A stretch of DNA of 43,641 bases from Intestinimonas massiliensis (ex Afouda et al. 2020) (GCF_900626285.1 NZ_LR131147.1:3185306-3228946), one strand, 5' to 3'; numbered from the stretch's first letter, positions 32,622-40,561 are shown. Numbers and translations: made by a program. Notes: generated by a model not told the origin, from the sequence alone.

Positions 32622-33686
32622 GTGAAACGAGCCATTGTGATCCTGGCGCTGTGCTGCGCCCTGACTCTCTCCGGCTGCTCCTCCCTGCTGGACCGGCCCT
32701 ATGTGATGGTGGAGCCCCATGTGGAACAGCCGGCGGTGGCCGGGGATTCCTCCACCCTCCAGGTGAGTACTTACTCCGAGCTGGTCAACGCGGTGCTGTT
32801 CCTGGTCTCCCAGGGGACGGAAGAGGGGATGATCCAGCTCACCGACTACCGGGGAGAGGTGGAGGACGACCTGAACCGGGCCTGCGTGGAGGTGGCCAAG
32901 GACGACCCTCTGGGGGCCTACGCGGTGGATTTCATCAAAAACAGCTATACCCGGGTGCTTGCCACTTATGAGGCCACCATTTCCATCACCTACCGCCGCA
33001 CCAAGGAACAGGTGCAGAGCCTGATCAACGTCACCAGCACCAGCGCCATCCGCAAGGAGGTGTCGGCCGCCCTGTCCGAATACCGGCCGGAGCTGGTGCT
33101 GCGGGTGGGCTATTTTACCGGCGGCACGGATTCCGTGGCCGGGCTGGTACGCCAGGCCTACTACGACGCCCCGGCCTCTGCCATGGGTATGCCGGAATGT
33201 ACCGTCACCCTCTATCCCGACACCGGCACCCAGCGGATCGTGGAGATCCTGCTGACCTATCCGGAGGACGTGGAGGCCATGCGCGCCAAGAGCGCCCAGC
33301 TTCAGGCGGAGGTGGAGGCCCTGTTTGCCCCTCTGAACCCTCAGCAGTACAGTGACATAGAGCGGCTGAGCCAACTCTTCCGCCTGCTGCCCCAGGCCGT
33401 CACCTATGACCCCGGAGGCGGCTCCACCGCCTGGGACGCCATTGTGGGGAACGGCGCCGACAGCCAGGGGCTGGCCCTGGCCTTCCAGCTGCTGGCCGGC
33501 GAGATGGGGGTGGACTCTACCCTGGTGGAGGGCACCCTGAATGGGGAGCCCCACTTCTGGAACCAGCTGTCCAGCGACGGCGGCGCCCACTACGTGGACC
33601 TGACCCGGGACAGCAGCGGCACCACCTGGTCCGCCCAGGATCTGCTGGATCTGGGCTACCTCTGGGACGGTGCGCCGAAAATTTGA
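32622..33686 (+). CDS. Lipoprotein with degenerate transglutaminase-like domain
   Basis: 354-residue lipoprotein: signal with lipobox LSGC, lipidated Cys19. The C-terminal third resembles bacterial transglutaminase-like domains: YDPGGGSTAWDAIVGNGADS, QGLALAFQLLAGEMGVDSTL, HFWNQLSSDGGAHYVDLT. The catalytic-triad His311 and Asp326 are present, but the cysteine expected in the first motif is Ser281. So it is probably non-catalytic or uses serine, perhaps a peptidoglycan- or protein-binding module. GTG 32622 follows AGAAGGGGA; an upstream in-frame ATG (32577) lies inside the LUD gene. Family naming is from motif order only. Confidence 0.7.
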   Translation: MKRAIVILALCCALTLSGCSSLLDRPYVMVEPHVEQPAVAGDSSTLQVSTYSELVNAVLFLVSQGTEEGMIQLTDYRGEVEDDLNRACVEVAKDDPLGAYAVDFIKNSYTRVLATYEATISITYRRTKEQVQSLINVTSTSAIRKEVSAALSEYRPELVLRVGYFTGGTDSVAGLVRQAYYDAPASAMGMPECTVTLYPDTGTQRIVEILLTYPEDVEAMRAKSAQLQAEVEALFAPLNPQQYSDIERLSQLFRLLPQAVTYDPGGGSTAWDAIVGNGADSQGLALAFQLLAGEMGVDSTLVEGTLNGEPHFWNQLSSDGGAHYVDLTRDSSGTTWSAQDLLDLGYLWDGAPKI

Positions 33687-33704
33687 GAAAAATAAAAAAA
33701 ACAC

Positions 33705-33733
33705 TTGACACCTGCGGCCCCATCGGCTATAAT
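33705..33733 (+). promoter_or_regulatory. tRNA-Gly promoter
   Basis: Perfect TTGACA (33705-33710) and TATAAT (33728-33733), spacer 17, start expected near 33740, a few bases before the mature tRNA. Confidence 0.93.
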
Positions 33734-33747
33734 ATGCTTCGTCGCTT

Positions 33748-33823
33748 GCAGGTGTAGCTCATCTGGTAGAGCGCCACCTTGCCAAGGTGGAGGTAGCGAG
33801 TTCGAGCCTCGTCACCTGCTCCA
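33748..33823 (+). tRNA. tRNA-Gly(GCC) with encoded CCA
   Basis: Acceptor arms GCAGGTG (33748-33754) and CACCTGC (33813-33819) pair fully. The anticodon stem CCACC/GGTGG encloses TTGCCAA, giving anticodon GCC, which reads GGC and GGU. The T-loop TTCGAGC is normal. Discriminator T (33820) and CCA (33821-33823) are encoded. Confidence 0.97.
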
Positions 33824-33868
33824 GAAAAAGAAACAGCACTCCATTTGGAGTGCTGTTTCTTTTTCTGG
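33821..33868 (+). terminator. tRNA-Gly terminator, 22-base perfect stem
   Basis: 22-base arms 33821-33842 and 33847-33868 are perfectly complementary around the loop ATTT; the core is AACAGCACTCC / GGAGTGCTGTT, then TTCTTTTTC. The left arm begins with the tRNA's own CCA end. Confidence 0.92.
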
Positions 33869-33912
33869 TTTTAAGACAATTCTATTCCCCTAAAATTTTT
33901 TTCAAAACAGGA

Positions 33913-33941
33913 TTGACAAACGCGGTTAGTTGGTGTAAACT
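33913..33941 (+). promoter_or_regulatory. feo operon promoter
   Basis: Perfect TTGACA (33913-33918), 17 bases, TAAACT (33936-33941). A GGTTAG half site (33924-33929) sits in the spacer, so an iron-dependent repressor could bind over the promoter. Confidence 0.8.
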
Positions 33942-33956
33942 CATGCTCAGTCAGGT

Positions 33957-33974
33957 GGTTAGATATTGCTAACC
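33957..33974 (+). promoter_or_regulatory. DtxR-type operator 1 upstream of feoA
   Basis: GGTTAG, 6-base spacer ATATTG, CTAACC: perfect inverted repeat in the leader. It resembles the DtxR/IdeR consensus built on TTAGGTTAG and CTAACCTAA. Confidence 0.75.
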
Positions 33975-33992
33975 GCTATTTTTACCTTATCT

Positions 33993-34009
33993 GGTTAGTC
34001 AGACTAACC
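33993..34009 (+). promoter_or_regulatory. DtxR-type operator 2 upstream of feoA
   Basis: GGTTAGTC, centre A, GACTAACC: perfect 8-base arms, ending 18 bases before the feoA start. It is next to the ribosome binding site, so binding would also block elongation. Confidence 0.75.
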
Positions 34010-34027
34010 GAAAGAAAGGAGACCCAC

Positions 34028-34240
34028 ATGATGCCGCTGACAATGGCCGACCAGGGAGAGCCGGCAACCATCCGCAAAATCACCGGAAAGGATGAGCTCC
34101 GGCAGCACCTGGCGGAGCTTGGCTTCGTGGTGGACGAGACCGTCACGGTAGTCAGCCGGCTGGGCGGGAATCTGATCGTCCAGGTGAAGGACAGCCGGAT
34201 CGCTTTGGACCGGGACATGGCCAATCGAATTTTGGTGTGA
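34028..34240 (+). CDS. feoA: FeoA domain protein 1
   Basis: 70-residue SH3-like FeoA protein, cytoplasmic partner of the FeoB iron transporter. RQHLAELGFVVDETVTVVSR (about 25-44) and LIVQVKDSRIALDRDMANRI cover the fold. ATG 34028 has AAGGAG upstream; a second ATG is the next codon. Its N-terminal extension of about 15 residues is longer than in the second copy. First gene of the feo operon. Confidence 0.9.
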   Translation: MMPLTMADQGEPATIRKITGKDELRQHLAELGFVVDETVTVVSRLGGNLIVQVKDSRIALDRDMANRILV

Positions 34241-34253
34241 GAGGAGAAACGCT

Positions 34254-34475
34254 ATGAGGACCTTGAAGGACGCCAGGGTAGGCGACACCGTTGCGGTGGT
34301 CCGCCTCCACGGCGAGGGCGCGGTGAAGCGCCGGATCATGGACATGGGCATTACCAAGGGCGTGGAGATCCACGTGCGGAAGGTGGCCCCCCTGGGAGAT
34401 CCCATGGAGCTGAGCGTGCGGGGCTATGAGCTCAGCGTGCGCAAGGCGGACGCTGAGATGATCGAGATCGGATAA
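34254..34475 (+). CDS. feoA: FeoA domain protein 2
   Basis: 73-residue second FeoA. VGDTVAVVRLHGEGAVKRRI and MDMGITKGVEIHVRKVAPLG (about 28-47), then GYELSVRKADAEMIEI, are the standard FeoA strands. It starts 13 bases after the first copy and is the more typical of the two. Tandem FeoA genes before FeoB are common in Clostridia; the two may form a heteromeric regulator of the G domain. Confidence 0.93.
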   Translation: MRTLKDARVGDTVAVVRLHGEGAVKRRIMDMGITKGVEIHVRKVAPLGDPMELSVRGYELSVRKADAEMIEIG

Positions 34476-34496
34476 GGGCTATATGGCAGCCAGTAG

Positions 34497-34543
34497 GGGC
34501 GCACACCGTGCGCCCGTCCGCCGTCTCCGGACGGCAATTTTTC
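34497..34543 (+). terminator. Two hairpins between feoA and feoB, possible attenuator
   Basis: Hairpin one: GGGCGCAC (34497-34504) with GTGCGCCC (34508-34515). Hairpin two: GCCGTC (34520-34525) with GACGGC (34530-34535), followed by AATTTTTTC. The second could partly terminate transcription, giving more FeoA than FeoB. The first looks like a dispersed palindromic repeat. Confidence 0.6.
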
Positions 34544-34551
34544 AGAGCTTT

Positions 34552-34569
34552 GGTTAGTTTAAGCTAATC
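34552..34569 (+). promoter_or_regulatory. DtxR-type operator 3 upstream of feoB
   Basis: GGTTAG, 6 bases, CTAATC: same layout as operator 1 with one mismatch. It lies 21 bases before the feoB start, suggesting separate control of feoB. Confidence 0.6.
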
Positions 34570-34590
34570 ACAAAGAAGGGAGAACGACAC

Positions 34591-36972
34591 ATGGAGCTCA
34601 AAATCGCGCTGGCGGGCAATCCGAACTGCGGCAAGACCACGCTGTTCAACGCCCTGACCGGCTCCAGTCAATACGTGGGCAACTGGCCCGGCGTGACGGT
34701 GGAAAAGAAGGAGGGCAGGCTGAAGGGCCACAAGGACGTGGTGATCCAGGACCTGCCCGGCATCTATTCCCTGTCCCCCTACACGCTGGAGGAGGTGGTG
34801 GCCCGGAACTACCTGGTAAAGGAGCAGCCGGACGCCATCCTCAACATCGTGGACGGCACCAACATCGAGCGCAACCTGTACCTCACCACCCAGCTCATCG
34901 AGCTGGGCATCCCGGTGGTGGTAGCGGTGAACATGATGGATCTGGTCCGCAGGAACGGGGACCAGATCGACCTGGACAAGCTGGGCGCCGCCCTGGGCTG
35001 CCGGGTGGTGACCATGAGCGCCCTGAAGGGCGAGGGCGGCAGGGAGGCCGCCGAGCAGGCGATGACCCTGGCCAAAACCCGCAAGGCCGGGGAGCTGCCC
35101 CACGTGTTCACCGGCAGCGTGGAGCACGCCATCGCCCACATTGAGGAATCCATCTCCGGCCTGGTGGAGGAGCGCTACCTCCGCTGGTACGCCATCAAGG
35201 TCTTTGAGCGGGACGAGAAGGTGCTGGAGCAGCTGCACCTCACCGGGGAGCTGAAGGAGCACCTGGAGGCCCACATCGCCGACTGCGAGGCCGAGCTGGA
35301 CGACGACGCCGAGAGCATCATCACCAACCAGCGCTACTCCTACATCAGCTCTGTGGTGGACAAAGCGGTAAAAAAGAAGCGGGCCGCCCACTCCATGACC
35401 GTCTCCGACAAGATCGACCGGGTGGTGACCAACCGCATTGCCGCCCTGCCCATTTTCGTGGCGGTGATGATCCTGGTGTACGCCATCTCCATGGGCGGCT
35501 GGACGGTGTCCATCGGCACCCGCCTCACCGACTGGGCCAACGACGGCCTGTTCGGGGACGGCTGGTTTGTCCCCTTTACCGCCGACGTGGACGCCTGGGA
35601 CGAGGCCTCCGACGCTTTCAAAGAGGCCTCCGCCATGATTCAGGGCTACGAGAACGGCGACAGCGAGGTCTACTTCTACGACGACGAGACCGGCGAGACC
35701 ACCGTGGTGCCCGTCACGGAGGAGGCCTACCAGGCCGCCCTCACCGTCTCCGAGCCCGACCCCAACGACTACGGCACCTGGGTGCCCGGCATCCCGGTGC
35801 TGGTGAAGAGCGGCCTTACCGCCGTGGGCTGCAATGAGGTGCTCCAGTCCCTGATCCTGGACGGCATGATTGCCGGAGTAGGCGCCGTACTGGGCTTTGT
35901 GCCCCAGATGCTGGTGCTCTTCCTGCTGCTGGCCATTCTGGAGGACGTGGGCTACATGGCCCGGATCGCCTTCATCATGGACCGGATCTTCCGCCGCTTC
36001 GGCCTGTCCGGCAAGAGCTTTATCCCCATGCTGGTGGCCACCGGCTGCGGCGTGCCCGGCATCATGGCCTCCCGCACCATTGAGCAGGAGCGGGACCGGC
36101 GGATGACCGTCATGACCACCGGCTTCATCCCCTGCGGCGCCAAAATGCCCATCATCGCCCTGTTTGCCGGGGCCCTGTTCGGCAAGTCCGCCTGGGTGGC
36201 CGTCTCCGCCTACTTCATCGGCGTGGCGGCGGTGGTGACCTCCGGCATTCTGCTGAAAAAGACCCGGGGCTTTGCCGGCGACCCCGCCCCCTTCGTCATG
36301 GAGCTGCCCGCCTATCACGCCCCCGCCGCCGGCAACGTGCTGCGGGCCATGTGGGAGCGGGGCTGGTCCTTCATCAAGCGGGCCGGCACCGTCATTCTTC
36401 TGTCCTCCGTCATCCTGTGGTTCCTCCAGGGCTTCGGCTTCACCGAGACCGGCTTCGGCATAGTGGAGGATAACAACGCCTCCCTGCTGGCCGCCGTGGG
36501 CCACACCGTGGCCTTTATCTTCGCGCCCCTGGGCTTCGGCACCTGGCAGGCCACAGTGGCCGTGGTTACCGGCCTTATCGCCAAGGAGGAGGTGGTGTCC
36601 ACCCTCAGAGTTCTCTTCCCCGGAAACACTTCTATGGAGATCGCCGCCCACTTCTCCCCCATCGCCGCCTATTCCTTCATGATCTTCAACCTGCTGTGCG
36701 CCCCCTGCTTCGCCGCCATGGGCGCCATCAAGCGGGAGATGAACAGCCCCAAGTGGACCTTTGCCGCCATCGGCTACATGTGCGGCTTCGCCTATGTGGT
36801 CTCCCTCATCGTCTACCAGCTGACGGGTCTGGCCCTGGGCATGGTGGCCTTTGGTCCTGGCACCGTGGCAGCCCTGGTACTGCTGGCCGGCCTGATTTAC
36901 CTTCTGGTGCGGAAAAATAAGTACGCCGATCAGGGCGCCGGCCTGCGGGCCGTGGCCGCCGCGGCAAAGTAA
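34591..36972 (+). CDS. feoB: Ferrous iron transporter FeoB
   Basis: Main Fe(II) uptake protein, 793 residues. The N-terminal G domain has GNPNCGKTTLFNALTG (9-24), NWPGVTVEKKEG, DLPGIYSLSPYTLEE and VNMMD. The membrane part carries the paired gate motifs, with LEDVGYMARIAFIMDR, then SFIPMLVATGCGVPGIMASR and GFIPCGAKMPIIALFAGALF. Between the first and second membrane segments (about 330-400) there is an acidic, soluble insertion absent from the E. coli protein. ATG follows GAAGGGAG. Iron-responsive operators lie upstream. Confidence 0.97.
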   Translation: MELKIALAGNPNCGKTTLFNALTGSSQYVGNWPGVTVEKKEGRLKGHKDVVIQDLPGIYSLSPYTLEEVVARNYLVKEQPDAILNIVDGTNIERNLYLTTQLIELGIPVVVAVNMMDLVRRNGDQIDLDKLGAALGCRVVTMSALKGEGGREAAEQAMTLAKTRKAGELPHVFTGSVEHAIAHIEESISGLVEERYLRWYAIKVFERDEKVLEQLHLTGELKEHLEAHIADCEAELDDDAESIITNQRYSYISSVVDKAVKKKRAAHSMTVSDKIDRVVTNRIAALPIFVAVMILVYAISMGGWTVSIGTRLTDWANDGLFGDGWFVPFTADVDAWDEASDAFKEASAMIQGYENGDSEVYFYDDETGETTVVPVTEEAYQAALTVSEPDPNDYGTWVPGIPVLVKSGLTAVGCNEVLQSLILDGMIAGVGAVLGFVPQMLVLFLLLAILEDVGYMARIAFIMDRIFRRFGLSGKSFIPMLVATGCGVPGIMASRTIEQERDRRMTVMTTGFIPCGAKMPIIALFAGALFGKSAWVAVSAYFIGVAAVVTSGILLKKTRGFAGDPAPFVMELPAYHAPAAGNVLRAMWERGWSFIKRAGTVILLSSVILWFLQGFGFTETGFGIVEDNNASLLAAVGHTVAFIFAPLGFGTWQATVAVVTGLIAKEEVVSTLRVLFPGNTSMEIAAHFSPIAAYSFMIFNLLCAPCFAAMGAIKREMNSPKWTFAAIGYMCGFAYVVSLIVYQLTGLALGMVAFGPGTVAALVLLAGLIYLLVRKNKYADQGAGLRAVAAAAK

Positions 36973-36993
36973 TACAAAGAAAGGAGCATCTAT

Positions 36994-37182
36994 ATGCCCT
37001 CTATCCTCATCGGACTGGCGATTGCGGCCATCTGCGTGGCCATTATCGCAAGAGCAATCCACAACAAACGCAAAGGTAAGGGGGGCTGCTCCTGCGGCGG
37101 CTCCTGCGGGGGCTGCTCCTGCTCCGGCCTTTGCCGCCCGGAGTCCCGCCCGGACTCCACAGCGCAGAAAGGAGGTGCGTGA
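36994..37182 (+). CDS. FeoB-associated Cys-rich membrane protein
   Basis: 62-residue protein with one membrane helix (SILIGLAIAAICVAIIARAI, 3-22), then a basic patch HNKRKGKGG and six cysteines in GCSCGGSCGGCSCSGLC. This matches the small FeoB-associated Cys-rich proteins, thought to bind iron at the membrane. Starts after AAAGGAG, 21 bases after feoB. The stop shares one base with the next gene's ATG. Confidence 0.9.
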   Translation: MPSILIGLAIAAICVAIIARAIHNKRKGKGGCSCGGSCGGCSCSGLCRPESRPDSTAQKGGA

Positions 37183-37553
37183 TGGAGCTGACCTGTACCA
37201 ACGTCCGCTATCTGCTGACCATCTATCACCTGTCCCGGGCCCGGCTGGAGGTCTCCTCCAAGGATATCGCCTGCTCCCTGGAGGTATCCCGGGCTTCCGT
37301 CACCAGTATGATGGGGGTGCTCACCGACAAGGACCTGGTGGCCAAGGAGCGCTACGGCAAGGTCCACCTGACCCGGAGAGGAACCCGGCTGGCCCGGGAA
37401 CTGTCCGCCCAGGCCGACGAGCTGGCCCGGGAACTGGGGCCGCGGATGGGCCTGTCCGGTGAGGAGGCCTGGAAGGCCGCCTGCGCCGCCGTGTCCGAGC
37501 TGCCCCACCGCTGCTTTCCCTCCGTGTCCGCGGCGGAGCCTCTCCCCGCGTGA
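37182..37553 (+). CDS. DtxR/IdeR-like iron-dependent repressor
   Basis: 123-residue regulator with an N-terminal winged helix: TCTNVRYLLTIYHLSRARLE (4-23), then SSKDIACSLEVSRASVTSMM as recognition helix, and LTDKDLVAKERYGKVHLTRR as wing. It stops well before the length of full DtxR proteins (about 140-230), so the metal-binding and dimer domain is shortened. It is the last gene of the feo operon (TGATG overlap with AAAGGAGG), and the GGTTAG/CTAACC operators are plausible targets, giving autoregulation. Confidence 0.85.
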   Translation: MELTCTNVRYLLTIYHLSRARLEVSSKDIACSLEVSRASVTSMMGVLTDKDLVAKERYGKVHLTRRGTRLARELSAQADELARELGPRMGLSGEEAWKAACAAVSELPHRCFPSVSAAEPLPA

Positions 37554-37573
37554 TGACCGTTCCCTTTTCCCCC

Positions 37574-37611
37574 GCCCCGCCCGCCGGCAACCCGGCGGGC
37601 GGGGCCTTTTT
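37574..37611 (+). terminator. feo operon terminator
   Basis: GCCCCGCCCGCCGG (37574-37587) pairs with CCGGCGGGCGGGGC (37592-37605) across CAAC, then C and T5. Confidence 0.93.
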
Positions 37612-37636
37612 CGTACAAAATGTGGAAGGGCCGGGC

Positions 37637-37666
37637 TTGAAATGGCCGTGAGGGGTATGATATAGT
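37637..37666 (+). promoter_or_regulatory. Promoter of the HAD phosphatase gene
   Basis: TTGAAA (37637-37642), 18 bases, TATAGT (37661-37666). It probably also serves prfC, which follows without a terminator. Confidence 0.65.
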
Positions 37667-37702
37667 ATCAGAGTATGTATTCGTTTCGGGAGGCGGGTTT
37701 TC

Positions 37703-38344
37703 TTGTTTGACGGACTGCTGTTTGATCTGGACGGGACCCTGTGGGACTCGGTGGACGCCATCTGCATTTCCTGGCGCAGCGTGCTGGAGCGCCGGGCGCC
37801 GGAGATGGCCGGGCTGATGACCCGGGAGAACGTGACCAGCTGCATGGGGATGCTCCTGCCGGATATCGTGAAAAAGGTGCTGCCCGACCTGCCCCCGGAG
37901 GAACTCCGTCCGGTGCTGGAGGAGCTGCTGGCGGAGGAAAACACCTATGTGGCCGCCCATGGCGGGACCCTGTTCCCCCAGGTACCCGAAACCCTTGCCC
38001 TGCTGGCCCGGGACTACCCCCTGTGTATCGTCAGCAACTGCCAGGACGGATATATCGAGGCGTTCTTCCAGGCCCACGGCCTGAAGCGCTATTTTACCGA
38101 CTACGAGGACCCGGGCCGCACCGGCAAGGGCAAGGCGGACAACATCGCCCTGGTGGTGGCCCGCAACGGCATGAAGCACCCCCTCTATATCGGGGACACT
38201 CAGGGGGACTGTGACGCCGCCGCCGCCGCGGGGGTACCCTTCCTCCACGCCGCCCATGGCTTCGGCACCATCGACCATGCGGTGCCCTTTGTCCGCTCCT
38301 TTGCCGAGATCCCGGCGGCCATCGGCCGGCTCTCTCCCCCGTAA
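37703..38344 (+). CDS. HAD family phosphatase, phosphoglycolate phosphatase-like
   Basis: 213-residue haloacid dehalogenase superfamily hydrolase. Motif I is FDLDGTLWDSV (nucleophile Asp8), motif II IVSNCQDGYIEAFF (about 109-122), motif III lysine in GRTGKGKADNIAL, and motif IV YIGDTQGDCDAAAAAGVPF. A helical cap lies between motifs I and II. The substrate could be phosphoglycolate, pyrophosphate or a sugar phosphate. TTG start with GGGAGGCGG upstream. 50 bases before prfC on the same strand. Confidence 0.87.
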   Translation: MFDGLLFDLDGTLWDSVDAICISWRSVLERRAPEMAGLMTRENVTSCMGMLLPDIVKKVLPDLPPEELRPVLEELLAEENTYVAAHGGTLFPQVPETLALLARDYPLCIVSNCQDGYIEAFFQAHGLKRYFTDYEDPGRTGKGKADNIALVVARNGMKHPLYIGDTQGDCDAAAAAGVPFLHAAHGFGTIDHAVPFVRSFAEIPAAIGRLSPP

Positions 38345-38394
38345 GGCGGGGCTTCTTCTCATCCCGATATGTACTTGAAACAGGAGGAATCACC

Positions 38395-39996
38395 TTGTCA
38401 CAATACGAAGCTGAAATCAACCGCCGGCGCACCTTCGCCATCATCTCCCACCCTGACGCCGGCAAGACCACTCTGACGGAAAAGTTCCTGCTGTACGGCG
38501 GAGCCATCGCCCAGGCGGGCCAGGTCAAGGGCAAGAAGAACACCCGGGCCGCCACCTCCGACTGGATGGAAATCGAGAAGCAGCGCGGCATCTCGGTCAC
38601 CTCCTCCGTCATGCAGTTCCAGTACGAGGGCTACTGCATCAACATCCTGGACACCCCCGGCCACCAGGACTTCTCCGAGGATACCTACCGCACTCTGATG
38701 GCGGCGGACTCCGCCGTCATGGTCATCGACGCCGCCAAGGGCGTGGAGGCCCAGACCCGGAAGCTGTTCAAGGTGTGCGCCATGCGGGACATCCCCATCT
38801 TCACCTTCATCAACAAGATGGACCGGGAGGCCCGGGATTCCTTTGAGCTGCTGGAGGAGCTGGAAAAGGAACTGGGCATCGAGACCTACCCGGTGAACTG
38901 GCCCATCGGCTGCGGCAAGGACTTTATGGGCGTGTACGACCGGGGCTCCAAAAAGATCATCCACTTCACCTCCAACGGCGGCGCCAAGGCGGCCACCGCC
39001 ACCGAGGTGGAGCTGGGAGACCCCAACCTGGACGGCCTCATCGGCCAGCGGCTCCATCAGCAGCTCACCGACGAGATCGAGCTGCTGGACGGCGCCGCCG
39101 CCGAGTTCGATCTGGACCGGGTGCGCCACGGCAAGCTGTCCCCCGTGTTCTTCGGCTCGGCTCTGACCAACTTCGGCGTGGAGCCCTTCCTGGAACACTT
39201 TTTGCAGATGACCACCGCCCCCCTGCCCCGGAAGGCGGGGGACCAGATCATCGACTCCATGGACGACTCCTTCTCCGCCTTCGTGTTCAAGATCCAGGCC
39301 AACATGAACAAGGCCCACCGGGACCGGATCGCCTTCATGCGCATCGTCTCGGGCAAGTTCGAGGCGGACAAGGAGGTCTACCACGTCCAGGAGGGCAAGA
39401 AGATCCGTCTGTCCCGGCCCCAGCAGCTGATGGCCGCCGAGCGGGAGATCATCGAGGAGGCCTACGCCGGGGACATCATCGGCGTGTTCGACCCGGGCAT
39501 CTTCTCCATCGGCGATACCCTGTGCGCCCCGGGGAAGAAGTTCAAGTTCGACCCCATCCCCACCTTCGCCCCCGAGCACTTCAAGCGGGTGCGGAGCCTG
39601 GACACCATGAAGCGCAAGCAGTTCCTCAAGGGCATGGAGCAGATCGCCCAGGAGGGCGCCATCCAGATCTTCAAGACCCCCTACTCCGGCATGGAGGAGG
39701 TCATTGTGGGCGTGGTGGGCACCCTGCAGTTCGACGTGCTGGAGTACCGGCTGAAAAACGAGTATAATGTGGATCTGTACATGGAGGGCCTGCCCTACGA
39801 GTACCTGCGGTGGATCGAGACCGAGGACGGCCAGCCGGTGAAGGAGGAGGACCTGATCCTGGGCACCGACACCAAGCTGGTGGAGGACTACAAGGGCAAC
39901 CAGTTGCTGCTGTTCGGCTCCCAGTGGGCGGTGAACTGGACCCAGGAGCGGAACAAGAACCTCACCTTCCACGAATTCGGCGGCACCAGGTTTTAA
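38395..39996 (+). CDS. prfC: Peptide chain release factor 3
   Basis: GTPase that recycles RF1 and RF2 from the ribosome after termination. The G1 motif is SHPDAGKTTLTEKFLLYGGA (18-37), switch I reads SDWMEIEKQRGISVTSSVMQ, G3 DTPGHQDFSEDTYRTL and G4 FINKMDR. The C-terminal domain contains GVVGTLQFDVLEYRLKNEY, the mark that separates RF3 from EF-G. 533 residues, as usual. A perfect AGGAGG precedes a TTG start. Confidence 0.97.
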   Translation: MSQYEAEINRRRTFAIISHPDAGKTTLTEKFLLYGGAIAQAGQVKGKKNTRAATSDWMEIEKQRGISVTSSVMQFQYEGYCINILDTPGHQDFSEDTYRTLMAADSAVMVIDAAKGVEAQTRKLFKVCAMRDIPIFTFINKMDREARDSFELLEELEKELGIETYPVNWPIGCGKDFMGVYDRGSKKIIHFTSNGGAKAATATEVELGDPNLDGLIGQRLHQQLTDEIELLDGAAAEFDLDRVRHGKLSPVFFGSALTNFGVEPFLEHFLQMTTAPLPRKAGDQIIDSMDDSFSAFVFKIQANMNKAHRDRIAFMRIVSGKFEADKEVYHVQEGKKIRLSRPQQLMAAEREIIEEAYAGDIIGVFDPGIFSIGDTLCAPGKKFKFDPIPTFAPEHFKRVRSLDTMKRKQFLKGMEQIAQEGAIQIFKTPYSGMEEVIVGVVGTLQFDVLEYRLKNEYNVDLYMEGLPYEYLRWIETEDGQPVKEEDLILGTDTKLVEDYKGNQLLLFGSQWAVNWTQERNKNLTFHEFGGTRF

Positions 39997-40004
39997 AAAC
40001 AGAG

Positions 40005-40037
40005 CGGCCCCGGGCGCAGACGCCCGGGGCCGTTTTT
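40005..40037. terminator. Two-way terminator after prfC
   Basis: CGGCCCCGGGCG (40005-40016) with CGCCCGGGGCCG (40021-40032), loop CAGA, then T5 on the + strand. On the minus strand an A-rich/T-rich flank (39991-39999) lets it also serve the ECF gene. Confidence 0.92.
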
Positions 40038-40051
40038 CCTATCACGATTCC

Positions 40052-40561
40052 TCATACAGCTGACAGACGGGCCTTGATGTCCGCCCGGTCCAGGGCCAGG
40101 GCCAGCACCCCGAACAGCACGCCGCTCCCCACCCCCTGGATCAGCGTACCCAGGAACTGGGGCAGGAAGGCATAGACGCCGCCCATCAGCAGGCAGGCCG
40201 CCAGGCCGTATGCCGCCGGAGACAGAAGGGCGGCCCCGAAGACGGCGGCGATATTCCGGGGCGCCAGGATCTTTGTGTGCTTGCTGGTAAACAGGAGCAC
40301 GATCAGCGCCTTGATCAGCACCGTGGGCAGCGCCCACACAGGGGCGGTGAGCAGATCGGCCAGCCCCCCTCCCACCGCGGCGGCGCCCACCGCGTAGGGG
40401 GTGGGCAGCAGGCAGGCCGCCAGATAGAGCAGCGTGTCTCCCAGGTGGATGTATCCCCCGGTTGGAATGGGAATGTGGAGCAGATAGGCGGTCATTACCG
40501 CAATGGCCGCCGCAAAAAGGGCGGACAGGACCAGCAGGCGCAGCTTCCGGCGGTCATTCAT
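40052..40561 (-). CDS. ECF transporter S component (TIGR04002-like)
   Basis: 169-residue membrane protein with about six hydrophobic segments, of the substrate-binding S component type. AAAIAVMTAYLLHIPIPTGG (18-37), then YIHLGDTLLYLAACLLPTPY and GGGLADLLTAPVWALPTVLI are the usual first-loop features of this group. It would join a shared ATPase/T module encoded elsewhere to import a vitamin or similar compound; no ligand can be read from the sequence. ATG follows AGAGGAGG. Confidence 0.83.
   Translation of the reverse strand: MNDRRKLRLLVLSALFAAAIAVMTAYLLHIPIPTGGYIHLGDTLLYLAACLLPTPYAVGAAAVGGGLADLLTAPVWALPTVLIKALIVLLFTSKHTKILAPRNIAAVFGAALLSPAAYGLAACLLMGGVYAFLPQFLGTLIQGVGSGVLFGVLALALDRADIKARLSAV

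Noticed and set aside
34564..37062. 832-residue minus-strand frame opposite feoB
   Set aside because: Same shadow effect, His/Gly/Gln/Asp-rich, no motif.
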